Positions 1 to 6,618 are shown, counted from the first letter of the stretch. The stretch is DNA of 14,935 bases from Lachnospiraceae bacterium AM93-12TA (GCA_027698105.1 JAQERH010000050.1:1-14935), one strand, 5' to 3'. Numbers and translations are program-made. Notes: generated by a model not told the origin, from the sequence alone.

Positions 1-70
1 AAAACAAGATATTTTGAAAAAGAGGAAGGAAAACAATTCATGCGTATGTCGTGCACTGGCCGGGCCAGCC

Positions 71-99
71 TTGACAAAAACGCCCCTGCCGTGTATACT
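71..99 (+). promoter_or_regulatory. Sigma-A promoter of the SRP RNA gene
   Basis: A perfect -35 hexamer TTGACA (71-76) is followed after exactly 17 bp by TATACT (94-99), one mismatch from the consensus -10. The predicted start is near 106, about 25 bases before the first conserved SRP RNA helix. Such a strong promoter fits an abundant stable RNA. A 13-bp GC-rich dyad (56-68) lies directly upstream of the -35 box. Confidence 0.9.
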
Positions 100-132
100 A
101 AATTAGCTGATAAAATATAATTATGTCATAAA

Positions 133-402
133 GATTCCGCACAGCCGGGGAGTTAGCGGTGCCCTGTACCTGCAATCCGCTATAGCAGGGGTGATATTCT
201 GCCTAGGGTGCTTGTTTGCAGAGCTGCCCCTTGTAAGTGGCGTTGAAGTTTGGGTCTTGCGCAATGGGAATCCATGAACCGTGTCAGGGCAGGAATGCAG
301 CAGCACTAAGTGGAAGCTCTCGTGTGCCGCGAGGGAGCCTGGGCCGAGTTAACTGCAAGGGTAACGTCTGTGAAGAGCATTCAAAGCAGGATGTGCGGAT
401 TA
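133..402 (+). ncRNA. ffs: Signal recognition particle RNA, large (Alu-containing) Firmicutes type
   Basis: This is the RNA scaffold of the signal recognition particle. It binds Ffh and targets nascent membrane and secreted proteins to the translocon. The Alu-domain core, GTTAGCGGTGCCCTGTACCT (152-171) and what follows to about 190, is nearly identical to my recollection of Bacillus subtilis scRNA, as is the stretch GGGTCTTGCGCAATGGGAA (252-270). Domain IV is at about 281-310. Its GGAA tetraloop (292-295) is closed by CA/TG (290-291 with 296-297) and G289-C298, where B. subtilis has CC/GG and U-A. These are compensatory changes that keep the helix. The ends pair through CCGCAC (137-142) and GTGCGG (392-397). 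Exact mature ends depend on processing and are estimated. The B. subtilis RNA is about 270 nt, the same size. Confidence 0.95.
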
Positions 403-421
403 AAATAATAAAGAGTTACTG

Positions 422-452
422 ATCTCTCCGGAACGATGCCGGGGAGATTTTT
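422..452 (+). terminator. Intrinsic terminator of the SRP RNA gene
   Basis: A 10-bp stem (422-431 with 439-448, one G-U pair) with a 7-nt loop is followed by five T residues (448-452). It lies just behind the SRP RNA 3' end and only 5 to 17 bases ahead of the next gene's start codon. It should end most SRP RNA transcription but leaves no room for a separate promoter for the downstream gene. Confidence 0.9.
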
Positions 453-469
453 GCGTTATGGGGGTGCAG

Positions 470-2308
470 ATGAAGCTGGGTGATATGAAGCAGTATCTGA
501 ATATGCTGCTGGAATCGTTTTCTTCCGTATTAAATTTGGATATGACTGTTCTGAATGCAAGGCCGTTTGAGAGAATTGCCTGGACTGGATCTTACTGGCA
601 GTCAGATATTATGGCTTATGATGAAAAGGGAAATGTGACAACGAGGTGGAAAAACAGCTATACCTACAGGGTCATCCAGTCAGGAGAACCTATGATAGTG
701 GAGAATACAGAAGAATATATTAATAACTGGTCGAAGCTGAATGATTACTCTGGAAGCGCCTATTATTCCCTGATTTTATATCCGATTTTTGGAGAGCGGG
801 AAATCGAAGGAGTCATTGTAATTTCATCATTTGATGAAATGCAGCAAAAAACGTTGCTGACACGAAAGAAGCAATTATTAAAATATCTTGGTATTCTGTC
901 AGATTTGATTTCCAGTAAGCTGAAAGAATCGGCAGCTTATGAGCAGGAGCGGATGATCAGTGAACAGCTCCATTCGGTTATTTCTACCATTCAGGATGGC
1001 ATTATTCTGTTCTCAAAGGATAACAGAATCTTACAGATTAACAGTTATGCAGAGAGTGCGCTGCATTTCGAGGAAGAAGAAGTGAAGAACCATCTGCTGG
1101 CAGAGGTTGTGAATTGTGTGGGGGAAGCGAGGTGCTCAGACAGCAGGCAGGCTCATACTGCGGAGATCCACAGAACGATCAATGACATTCAGTATTCTCT
1201 TCAGATCACGACTTATCCTGTGAATGATGGAAATGATACGGTTTTATGTGTGCTTTGTCCATTTTCTAAAATTCAGAATTGTATCACACAGAATGATGAT
1301 AACAGTCATGCAGACAGGGAAATTATTTTCTCCAGTCAGAAAATGAGCGATTTAGTCAGAAGGACAGAGATTATATCAAAAAATTCCTTCAGCGTGTTGA
1401 TTGCGGGGGAAAGCGGAACAGGTAAAGAACTGTTTGCCCGAAGGATTCATTCCCATAGCAGCCGAAAGGATCAGCCATTCGTTTCTGTCAACTGTGCGGC
1501 GATTCCGGAGACCCTTTTGGAAAGCGAACTGTTTGGATATGCAGACGGCGCTTTTACAGGAGCGAGAAAGGGAGGGAAAATAGGGAAATTTCTTCTGGCG
1601 AATCACGGCACGCTGTTTTTAGATGAAATCGGTGAAATGCCGCTGTTTCTTCAGGCCAAGCTGCTAAGGGTTTTAGGGGAGAGGAAGGTAGACGTTGTAG
1701 GAGGTTCTGCGCCGGTTGATATTGATGTGAGAATTATCGCTGCCACAAACAGAAATCTGGAGGAGATGATTCAGACAAAAGAATTCAGGGCAGATTTATA
1801 TTATCGTCTCTGCGCTATTTCTGTTAATATTCCTCCGCTTCGCGAAAGAAAAGAGGACATTTATATTCTGTCACGGTATTTTATTAGTAAATATAATACG
1901 ATCCTGCAGAAGAAAATTCGCGGAATTTCAGACAGTGCTTTCCTGCGGATGCAGGAATACGACTGGCCTGGCAATGTGCGGGAGCTGGAAAACTGTATCG
2001 AATATATGATGACATTTGAATCGGGAGCATATCTGTCAGAACACAGCATACCGAGCAGAATCATTAAAAGTTTAACTGCAGGACCGGAAATTCAGTCTTG
2101 CACCAGTGATACAATGCTTGCTGACAGTAAGAGACAGGAGATTTTTGGAAGGTCGCTGAAAGAGATACTGGAAGAAAGAGAACAGGAAGTACTTCAAGAG
2201 TATGCCGCGCAGTATGGAGGACATCCCAGTAAAAAGGAAGTTGGAGAAATCTGCAGCCAGCTGGGAATCGGTATATCCAGTTATTATAGAAAATTGAAAC
2301 AAAAATAA
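470..2308 (+). CDS. Sigma-54-dependent transcriptional activator (GAF-like/PAS, AAA+, Fis-type HTH)
   Basis: This is a bacterial enhancer-binding protein that would use ATP hydrolysis to open sigma-54 (RpoN) promoters. From the start used here (612 aa) I see a GAF-like N-terminal sensory region (about 10-150), a PAS domain (about 164-266) and an AAA+ core (about 285-514). The core has Walker A GESGTGKE (313-320), the sigma-54 contact loop GAFTGA (360-365) and Walker B with D385-E386. A Fis-type helix-turn-helix ends the protein (about 587-612). There is no two-component receiver domain, so activation is probably by a small ligand on the N-terminal domains. The in-frame ATG at 458 falls right behind the terminator T-tract with no ribosome binding site. 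ATG 470 has GGGGGTG at 460-466, though with short spacing, and ATG 485 is also possible. No promoter of its own is visible, so it may be expressed by read-through of the SRP RNA terminator. The -24/-12 promoter and dyads behind it suggest its target is the next operon. Confidence 0.93.
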   Translation: MKLGDMKQYLNMLLESFSSVLNLDMTVLNARPFERIAWTGSYWQSDIMAYDEKGNVTTRWKNSYTYRVIQSGEPMIVENTEEYINNWSKLNDYSGSAYYSLILYPIFGEREIEGVIVISSFDEMQQKTLLTRKKQLLKYLGILSDLISSKLKESAAYEQERMISEQLHSVISTIQDGIILFSKDNRILQINSYAESALHFEEEEVKNHLLAEVVNCVGEARCSDSRQAHTAEIHRTINDIQYSLQITTYPVNDGNDTVLCVLCPFSKIQNCITQNDDNSHADREIIFSSQKMSDLVRRTEIISKNSFSVLIAGESGTGKELFARRIHSHSSRKDQPFVSVNCAAIPETLLESELFGYADGAFTGARKGGKIGKFLLANHGTLFLDEIGEMPLFLQAKLLRVLGERKVDVVGGSAPVDIDVRIIAATNRNLEEMIQTKEFRADLYYRLCAISVNIPPLRERKEDIYILSRYFISKYNTILQKKIRGISDSAFLRMQEYDWPGNVRELENCIEYMMTFESGAYLSEHSIPSRIIKSLTAGPEIQSCTSDTMLADSKRQEIFGRSLKEILEEREQEVLQEYAAQYGGHPSKKEVGEICSQLGIGISSYYRKLKQK

Positions 2309-2323
2309 GAGAAAATAACAGTG

Positions 2324-2339
2324 GTCTCATAATTAAGAA
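2324..2339 (-). promoter_or_regulatory. Putative activator binding site 1 (UAS)
   Basis: GTCTCATAATTAAGAA is the reverse complement of site 2 at 15 of 16 positions. Its centre lies about 161 bp upstream of the predicted sigma-54 start, a usual distance for enhancer-binding protein sites. Assignment to the adjacent activator is inferred from position. Confidence 0.6.
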
Positions 2340-2344
2340 CGGGA

Positions 2345-2360
2345 GTCTTAATTATGAGAC
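2345..2360 (+). promoter_or_regulatory. Putative activator binding site 2 (UAS)
   Basis: GTCTTAATTATGAGAC has internal dyad symmetry (GTCTnA and TnAGAC half-sites). Its centre is 21 bp, two helical turns, from site 1 and about 140 bp upstream of the predicted sigma-54 start. Adjacent sites on one face of the helix are typical for assembly of AAA+ activator oligomers. Confidence 0.65.
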
Positions 2361-2373
2361 CACTGTTTATCTA

Positions 2374-2389
2374 GTCTTAAATATGGGAC
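2374..2389 (+). promoter_or_regulatory. Putative activator binding site 3 (UAS)
   Basis: GTCTTAAATATGGGAC matches site 2 at 14 of 16 positions in the same orientation, 29 bp further downstream. It lies outside the 22-bp inverted repeat, which argues that the 16-mer is a real repeated operator and not only half of a terminator hairpin. Confidence 0.6.
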
Positions 2390-2466
2390 TCGATTAAAAT
2401 GGTGCAGAATCACGAAAAACAGCTGAAATACAGGGGTTTTGAAGAGATTTTGAAAGGAGGAAAAAC

Positions 2467-2482
2467 TGGCACATAAATTGCG
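2467..2482 (+). promoter_or_regulatory. Sigma-54 (-24/-12) promoter of the amidohydrolase operon
   Basis: TGGCACATAAATTGCG fits the -24/-12 consensus TGGCAC-N5-TTGCA: the -24 element is perfect, GG (2468-2469) and GC (2480-2481) have the required spacing, and only the last base of the -12 element differs. Transcription should start near 2493, leaving a 5' leader of about 50 nt before the creatininase-family gene. It follows the sigma-54 activator gene and the three dyads, which together make a full regulated promoter. Confidence 0.88.
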
Positions 2483-2541
2483 TATTAGGTAAGCAAGAAA
2501 ACAGAGTGTGTGGTCATTAAAATCAAAAAGGAGGAAGAAAT

Positions 2542-3273
2542 ATGACTTACAATTTACGCGATATGTCCTGGACAGAATTTGAGGAGAGAAGAAAAACAGC
2601 AAAAACAGTGATTTTGCCGTCAGGAGCCTGTGAAGTTTACGGCCCCCAGAACCCGATGGGAGCAGATATTTTAGTAGCTAAGCGTGTATCGGAACTGCTG
2701 GCGGAACGAGTAAACGGTATTGTCGGACCCTGTCTGGAGGTTGGCCAGTCCAAGACCTTAACTACGTTTCCGGGAACCATTGCCATAAGCTCTGAAACCC
2801 TGAGAGCTGTTTATCGGGAACTGATTGAAAATTTTGTCCGTCTGGGATTTAAAAATATTTTTATTGTGAACAATCATCTTGGCAATAACCAGCCTCTCCA
2901 TGAGACTTTAGAGGATGCCAGAATTAAATATGGCATTAAATATGGAACGATTGGAGTATGGCAGTATCTTCCGATTATTACAGATAAACGTGGAATTTGG
3001 GAAACAGAGAAGCCCCACGCTCATGCCGGCGAAGCGCAGACCTCTGTTCTTCTGCATTTATACCCTGAACTGGTTCACATGGAAAAGGCTGTGAAAACTC
3101 CGATTCAGCCAGATCCATATGCAGGCATCACAAAGTCCTGGCTGTACAGTGAGCAGACAGATTCCGGACTTTTGGGAGATGCGACTGCAGCCAGTGCAGA
3201 GAAAGGAAAGGCCGCGGTAGATATACTTCTGGAAACATTGGAAGGTTTTGTAAAAAATTTCCTGGAAAAGTAG
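2542..3273 (+). CDS. Creatininase-family amidohydrolase
   Basis: This 243-aa protein has the length and motifs of the creatininase/creatinine amidohydrolase family, metal-dependent enzymes that open cyclic amides or act on related C-N bonds. The N-terminal metal motif PSGACEVYGPQNPMGAD (26-42) supplies E31 and D42. FPGT (76-79), VNNHLGN (109-115, H112) and HAHAGEAQTS (159-168) follow the family pattern. As I recall the Pseudomonas enzyme, its ligands E34, H36 and D45 have the same spacing, which puts Tyr33 where the second ligand His is expected. Metal binding or substrate may therefore differ. A strong site AAAGGAGGAA (2527-2536) sets the start. It is the first gene behind the sigma-54 promoter and 42 bases ahead of the nitrilase gene. 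The exact substrate is unknown; creatinine should not be assumed, as the family also includes other amidases and sugar-lactam hydrolases. Confidence 0.87.
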   Translation: MTYNLRDMSWTEFEERRKTAKTVILPSGACEVYGPQNPMGADILVAKRVSELLAERVNGIVGPCLEVGQSKTLTTFPGTIAISSETLRAVYRELIENFVRLGFKNIFIVNNHLGNNQPLHETLEDARIKYGIKYGTIGVWQYLPIITDKRGIWETEKPHAHAGEAQTSVLLHLYPELVHMEKAVKTPIQPDPYAGITKSWLYSEQTDSGLLGDATAASAEKGKAAVDILLETLEGFVKNFLEK

Positions 3274-3315
3274 AAACAGATCATCTATTTCCATGACAGA
3301 TAAGGGGGATATTTT

Positions 3316-4128
3316 ATGAAATCAACATTTGTAATGGCGCAGCTTCAGTCGGAACCGGATCCGAATGTGAATTTAATCAAGGCGGAAAGAGCCATGCAGG
3401 AGGCATCGGAGCGGTATAGACCTGACTGTATGATTTTCCCGGAGGTATTTATGTGCAGCTTTCCAGCTGGAACGGGCAGGGAGGAAATCCTTTCGTCTGC
3501 CCAGTCCCTGGACGGTTCCTTTGTAAATGGAATGAAACAGCTGGCAAAAAAGTATGGAGTTTGGGTTATCTTTGGTATGAGAGAAGCGGTGGAAGACAGC
3601 AAAGACGACAGAAATTACAATACGGTTCTGGTTGTGGATGCAGAAGGAGAGACTGTAAAGGCGTATAGAAAAACACATTTATATGACGCCTTCGGAACGA
3701 AGGAATCGGATAATGTTAAGCCGGGCGGAGAGCTGTTTGAACCCATAGAAACACCATTCGGAAAAATAGGGTTATTTGTCTGCTATGAAGTGAGATTTCC
3801 AGAGGTGGCCAGAGATCAGGCGATGAAAGGGGCGGAGATTCTTGTTATGCCTACCGCCTGGGTTAAGGGAGATCTGAAAAGCCTGCATTTTCGCAGTCTG
3901 ATTACAGCCAGAGCGATTGAAAATACAGTTTACCTGCTGGCTTGCGATCAGTGTGGACCACGATATTTAGGGGAAAGCGTTGCGGTAGATCCGATGGGTG
4001 TCCCTGTCGCGTCAGGCAATGAAAGGGAAGATCTGATTCCTGTTTATGTAGATACAGAACGGATTGCTGAGGTCAGAAAAAAACTGCCGTCCATGAAGGA
4101 TCGCAGACCGGAGCTGTACCGCGCATAG
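3316..4128 (+). CDS. Nitrilase-superfamily carbon-nitrogen hydrolase
   Basis: This 270-aa cytosolic enzyme carries the Glu-Lys-Cys triad of the superfamily: E43 in IFPEVF, K119 in RKTHLYD and C156 in FVCYEVRFPE. Sequence around the cysteine (CYEVRFPE) and the length are closest to the omega-amidase/stereoselective amidase/Nit2-like branches, not to true nitrilases. The expected reaction is hydrolysis of a primary amide or carbamoyl group, releasing ammonia. GGGGG precedes the ATG at 3304-3308. With the upstream creatininase-family enzyme it suggests a two-step path: open a cyclic amide, then remove the terminal amide nitrogen. That pairing is inference; each enzyme might act alone. No missing catalytic residue was seen. 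Confidence 0.9.
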   Translation: MKSTFVMAQLQSEPDPNVNLIKAERAMQEASERYRPDCMIFPEVFMCSFPAGTGREEILSSAQSLDGSFVNGMKQLAKKYGVWVIFGMREAVEDSKDDRNYNTVLVVDAEGETVKAYRKTHLYDAFGTKESDNVKPGGELFEPIETPFGKIGLFVCYEVRFPEVARDQAMKGAEILVMPTAWVKGDLKSLHFRSLITARAIENTVYLLACDQCGPRYLGESVAVDPMGVPVASGNEREDLIPVYVDTERIAEVRKKLPSMKDRRPELYRA

Positions 4129-4173
4129 CAGCTGAAACTGCAGAAAAGAAAGGAAATGAGAGGGGGAGCATAT

Positions 4174-5520
4174 ATGACACTGATGGACGTTCTGCTGGAT
4201 TTCTCGTATCTCAGCATACTGATGGTGCTTGGCTACTGGCTGAGAAGAAAAATTAAACTTTTACAGATATGGTTTATTCCGGTTGCTTTAATTGCCGGAG
4301 CCTTAGGGCTTCTTTTGGGTCCTCAGGTTCTGGGAAAAATATCTCCGATTTACCTTCCTCATTCTGATTCGCTGGGTCAGTGGACCGGCGTACTTTCCTG
4401 TATCGTTTTCTCCTGTTCTTTTTTGGGACAGAAGCTGGAAAAAACCACAGGAGGGGCAGTCCAGACATATTTTCTGGCAGGCACGATCCATCAGATGCAG
4501 GTTGTGGCAGGATTGTCAATCGCGTTCCTGTTAAGCTTTATTATCCCTGGAATTCCAGTTGGTTTTGGAATTCTTCCAGTGTTGGGCTTTTACGGAGGCC
4601 ATGGTCTGGCAATTCCGGCAGGACAGATTTTTGATGATGCCGGTTACATGACAGGCGGTTCTGATGTGGCGGCAACCTTTGCGACAATCGGAATTCTTTC
4701 AGGTATTATAGGAGGAATGATTATTATCAACCGTGCGGCAAGAGCAGGAAAGACCACGATTGGAATGAAGCCGGATGAAATGCCCAGAAATGAGCTGATT
4801 GGATATGATGAGCCTGAACACAGAAAACCGATTGGAAAAGGCGTCAGCGTTTCGTCGGCCCTTGATCCACTGGCATCTCAGCTTATGATGGTAGGCTTTA
4901 CCATTACCTGCGGATATCTGATTCGAAATGTGTTTTTGAAAATTTCAGATTTCTGGTCTAAGGTACCGCTGTTTGCATTCTGTCTGATGTTCTCGCTTGT
5001 TTTTACTCTTCTTACAAATAAAAACAAACGGGTGATGGACATGATGGATCGCCCGACTATCAACAGGATCTCAGGAGCTGCTTTGGAGTATATGATTGTA
5101 GCAAACCTGAGTCTGACGAATACATCTATCTTTGTAACATGGGGAATTCCGATGCTCTTGGAATCCATTGCCATGATTCTGGTTACATACTGGCTGTGCT
5201 TTGTGATCGGAAAGGTGATTTTACACAAGAACGGGCAGTTCGAGACGGGAATTGGTCTTTTTGGACAGTCCTGCGGCAATCTTCAGACAGGTCTTATGCT
5301 GTTAAAGGTCGTGGATCCGGATGCAAAGACAAATGGCGCAATCAATATTACTACATCCTCTACGCTGGGTTATAGTTTCCAGCTGCAGTATACAGTTATT
5401 TTTATGACTCTTGTAATGAGCCGCCCGCTGTTTACATATATATACAGCTGGCTGCTGCTGGCTCTTTTGTGCGGTCTTGGAATTTTCTTTGGAAGGCGCG
5501 CACATGCGAAAGGTGAATAA
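4174..5520 (+). CDS. GltS-like (ESS family) sodium/carboxylate-amino acid transporter
   Basis: This integral membrane protein has about 10-12 hydrophobic segments and resembles the sodium:glutamate symporter family. Shared features are the two inverted halves, the glycine-rich reentrant segment around GFYGGHGLAIPAG with a following GGSDVAATFATIGILSG segment, and the second-half counterpart GIGLFGQSCGNLQTGLML. Family members import glutamate with Na+; this one is a divergent relative, and its position behind two amidohydrolases suggests a related acidic amide or dicarboxylate. ATG 4174 is chosen because AGGGGG (4161-4166) sits 7 bases upstream. The in-frame ATG at 4156 would add six residues (MRGGAY) that merely translate this ribosome binding site. 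The gene is 45 bases behind the nitrilase gene and should be co-transcribed from the sigma-54 promoter. Confidence 0.85.
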   Translation: MTLMDVLLDFSYLSILMVLGYWLRRKIKLLQIWFIPVALIAGALGLLLGPQVLGKISPIYLPHSDSLGQWTGVLSCIVFSCSFLGQKLEKTTGGAVQTYFLAGTIHQMQVVAGLSIAFLLSFIIPGIPVGFGILPVLGFYGGHGLAIPAGQIFDDAGYMTGGSDVAATFATIGILSGIIGGMIIINRAARAGKTTIGMKPDEMPRNELIGYDEPEHRKPIGKGVSVSSALDPLASQLMMVGFTITCGYLIRNVFLKISDFWSKVPLFAFCLMFSLVFTLLTNKNKRVMDMMDRPTINRISGAALEYMIVANLSLTNTSIFVTWGIPMLLESIAMILVTYWLCFVIGKVILHKNGQFETGIGLFGQSCGNLQTGLMLLKVVDPDAKTNGAINITTSSTLGYSFQLQYTVIFMTLVMSRPLFTYIYSWLLLALLCGLGIFFGRRAHAKGE

Positions 5521-5532
5521 AGAAACAGTTTT

Positions 5533-5570
5533 CAATTTCTGCCCTGTCTGAATCAGCAGGGCAGAAATTG
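5533..5570. repeat. 14-bp inverted repeat between the transporter genes
   Basis: Arms 5533-5546 and 5557-5570 are perfect complements with a 10-nt loop. It sits 12 bases after the GltS-like stop codon. Neither strand has a T-tract after the hairpin, so it is not a standard intrinsic terminator. It may stabilise the upstream mRNA, act as a processing site, or partly insulate the last gene. Confidence 0.75.
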
Positions 5571-5590
5571 GTATAAAGCGGGCGAATGGA

Positions 5591-6487
5591 ATGAAAAGAA
5601 AAACACGAAAATTGCAGGGGATTGGCTGGACTGTGCTTTCGGCTGTAATGTTCGGTTTTAATCCGTTGTTTTCAAAAACGATTTACAGAATGGGTGGAAA
5701 TCCATTTATGATAACGTGGGTAAGGCTGGCTGTTACTGCTGTAGGAATGATGCTTGTTTTTAAGGTGATTCATCCAGAACAGACAATTAAAGTAACAGGA
5801 AGCGAGCTGAAAAAACTGTTTATCTGTTCTCAGGGTTATAGTTTTACGCCACTTCTGATGTATGCTTCTTATAATTATATTTCATCGGGTGTTGCCACTA
5901 CGGTTCATTTTGTGTATCCTATTCTGGTGCTGATCGGGAGTATGATATTTCTCCGCGAGAAAATGGGATGGATGAAGAGAATAAGCTGTGTTTTGTGCTT
6001 TCTGGGGATTTTCTTTCTGGGAAATTCAGGGGGACAGATCCGGGCAGCAGGATTTGGGCTGGCATTTGCCTCTGCGTTGACATTTGCTATGTATATTGTA
6101 TATCTGGATGGTTCTGGACTGCAGGCTATGAATCCGGCCAAACTAGCGGCCTGGCTGTCTGTGATAGGAGCTGTTGAGGTTTTTGTTGTAGTTTTAATTA
6201 CTCGCAATATGATTTGGGATTTGTCTTCCGGATGCATTCTTTTTATGTGTCTGTTTGGGGCGGTATCAGGCTGTCTGGCATCCACCTTTTTTCAGATGGG
6301 AACAAAGCTGATAGGGGCTGCCAGCGCCTCCATGCTTTCTACCTTTGAACCATTGACGAGTATTATAGTAGGAGCTGTTGTTTATAAAGAAGTCATAACT
6401 GTAAAAGCTGTGGCAGGGATTTTCTGTATTCTGGCAGCTGTGCTTATGGTAGCAGGAACAGAACTTAAAACAGATAAAAATAGCTGA
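5591..6487 (+). CDS. EamA/DMT-superfamily transporter
   Basis: This 298-aa protein has about ten hydrophobic segments in two repeats, the usual EamA layout (roughly 10-140 and 150-290). The first segment contains GWTVLSAVMFGFNPLFSK, and the second repeat ends with the typical LSTFEPLTSIIVGAVVYKE pattern. Members export or import amino acids, metabolites or related small molecules; no substrate can be assigned. The ribosome binding site is weak: only a GGGCG-type stretch and GGA lie upstream of the ATG. It is 70 bases behind the GltS-like gene, with a hairpin in the gap, and is followed by a true terminator. It is probably the last gene of the sigma-54 operon, perhaps made in smaller amount; a separate promoter was not seen. 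Confidence 0.9.
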   Translation: MKRKTRKLQGIGWTVLSAVMFGFNPLFSKTIYRMGGNPFMITWVRLAVTAVGMMLVFKVIHPEQTIKVTGSELKKLFICSQGYSFTPLLMYASYNYISSGVATTVHFVYPILVLIGSMIFLREKMGWMKRISCVLCFLGIFFLGNSGGQIRAAGFGLAFASALTFAMYIVYLDGSGLQAMNPAKLAAWLSVIGAVEVFVVVLITRNMIWDLSSGCILFMCLFGAVSGCLASTFFQMGTKLIGAASASMLSTFEPLTSIIVGAVVYKEVITVKAVAGIFCILAAVLMVAGTELKTDKNS

Positions 6488-6491
6488 ATGG

Positions 6492-6529
6492 AAGGAGCTG
6501 AATTCCGGAAGGGATAAAGCTCCTTTTTT
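6492..6529 (+). terminator. Intrinsic terminator of the amidohydrolase/transporter operon
   Basis: The stem AAGGAGCT (6492-6499) pairs with AGCTCCTT (6518-6525) and is followed by a run of T to 6529. It ends the accessory block and separates it from the phosphofructokinase promoter about 60 bases further on. Confidence 0.88.
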
Positions 6530-6589
6530 CAGCGTCTTAGAATCTGAAAAATACCACTATTTCCTAAGCTTTCCGTAAAGATTTTTTCC

Positions 6590-6618
6590 TTGCCCGCAGG
6601 AAAAGATTGTATTATAAT
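6590..6618 (+). promoter_or_regulatory. Sigma-A promoter of pfkA
   Basis: A perfect -10 TATAAT (6613-6618) lies 17 bp behind TTGCCC (6590-6595), which matches four of six -35 positions. The start would be near 6625, giving a leader of about 60 nt. It is the only clear promoter ahead of pfkA-dnaX-ybaB-recR, so it may drive the whole block. Confidence 0.8.

Larger units (their letters stand above)
2317..2367. repeat. Perfect 22-bp inverted repeat
   Basis: The arms 2317-2338 and 2346-2367 are exact reverse complements around a 7-nt loop (2339-2345). It starts nine bases after the activator's stop codon. On the + strand the T-tract is poor (TGTTTAT), but on the - strand the hairpin would be followed by a T-rich run. 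The arms contain two copies of a 16-bp operator-like dyad in opposite orientation, so it may serve as regulator binding DNA, as an RNA hairpin ending the activator mRNA, or as both. Confidence 0.85.

Noticed and set aside
1..120. Open + frame across the left edge (39 codons to TAA at 118-120), with an ATG at 40 behind GGAAGGA
   Set aside because: It runs through the near-perfect SRP RNA promoter and resembles no protein I know. A different frame stops at 15-17 and could equally be the end of an upstream gene. Too little sequence to call.
458..469. Use of ATG 458 as the activator start
   Set aside because: The sequence just upstream is the terminator T-tract and GCGTT, with no ribosome binding site. 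ATG 470 has a G-rich site, though closely spaced. The choice stays uncertain.
2399..2476. 25-codon frame between the operator dyads and the sigma-54 promoter
   Set aside because: No ribosome binding site, lies upstream of the predicted transcript start, and its stop codon falls within the -24/-12 promoter.
458..6530. Accessory block as an insertion sequence, transposon or integrated element
   Set aside because: No transposase, integrase, terminal repeats or target duplications were found. The insertion idea rests only on gene order.
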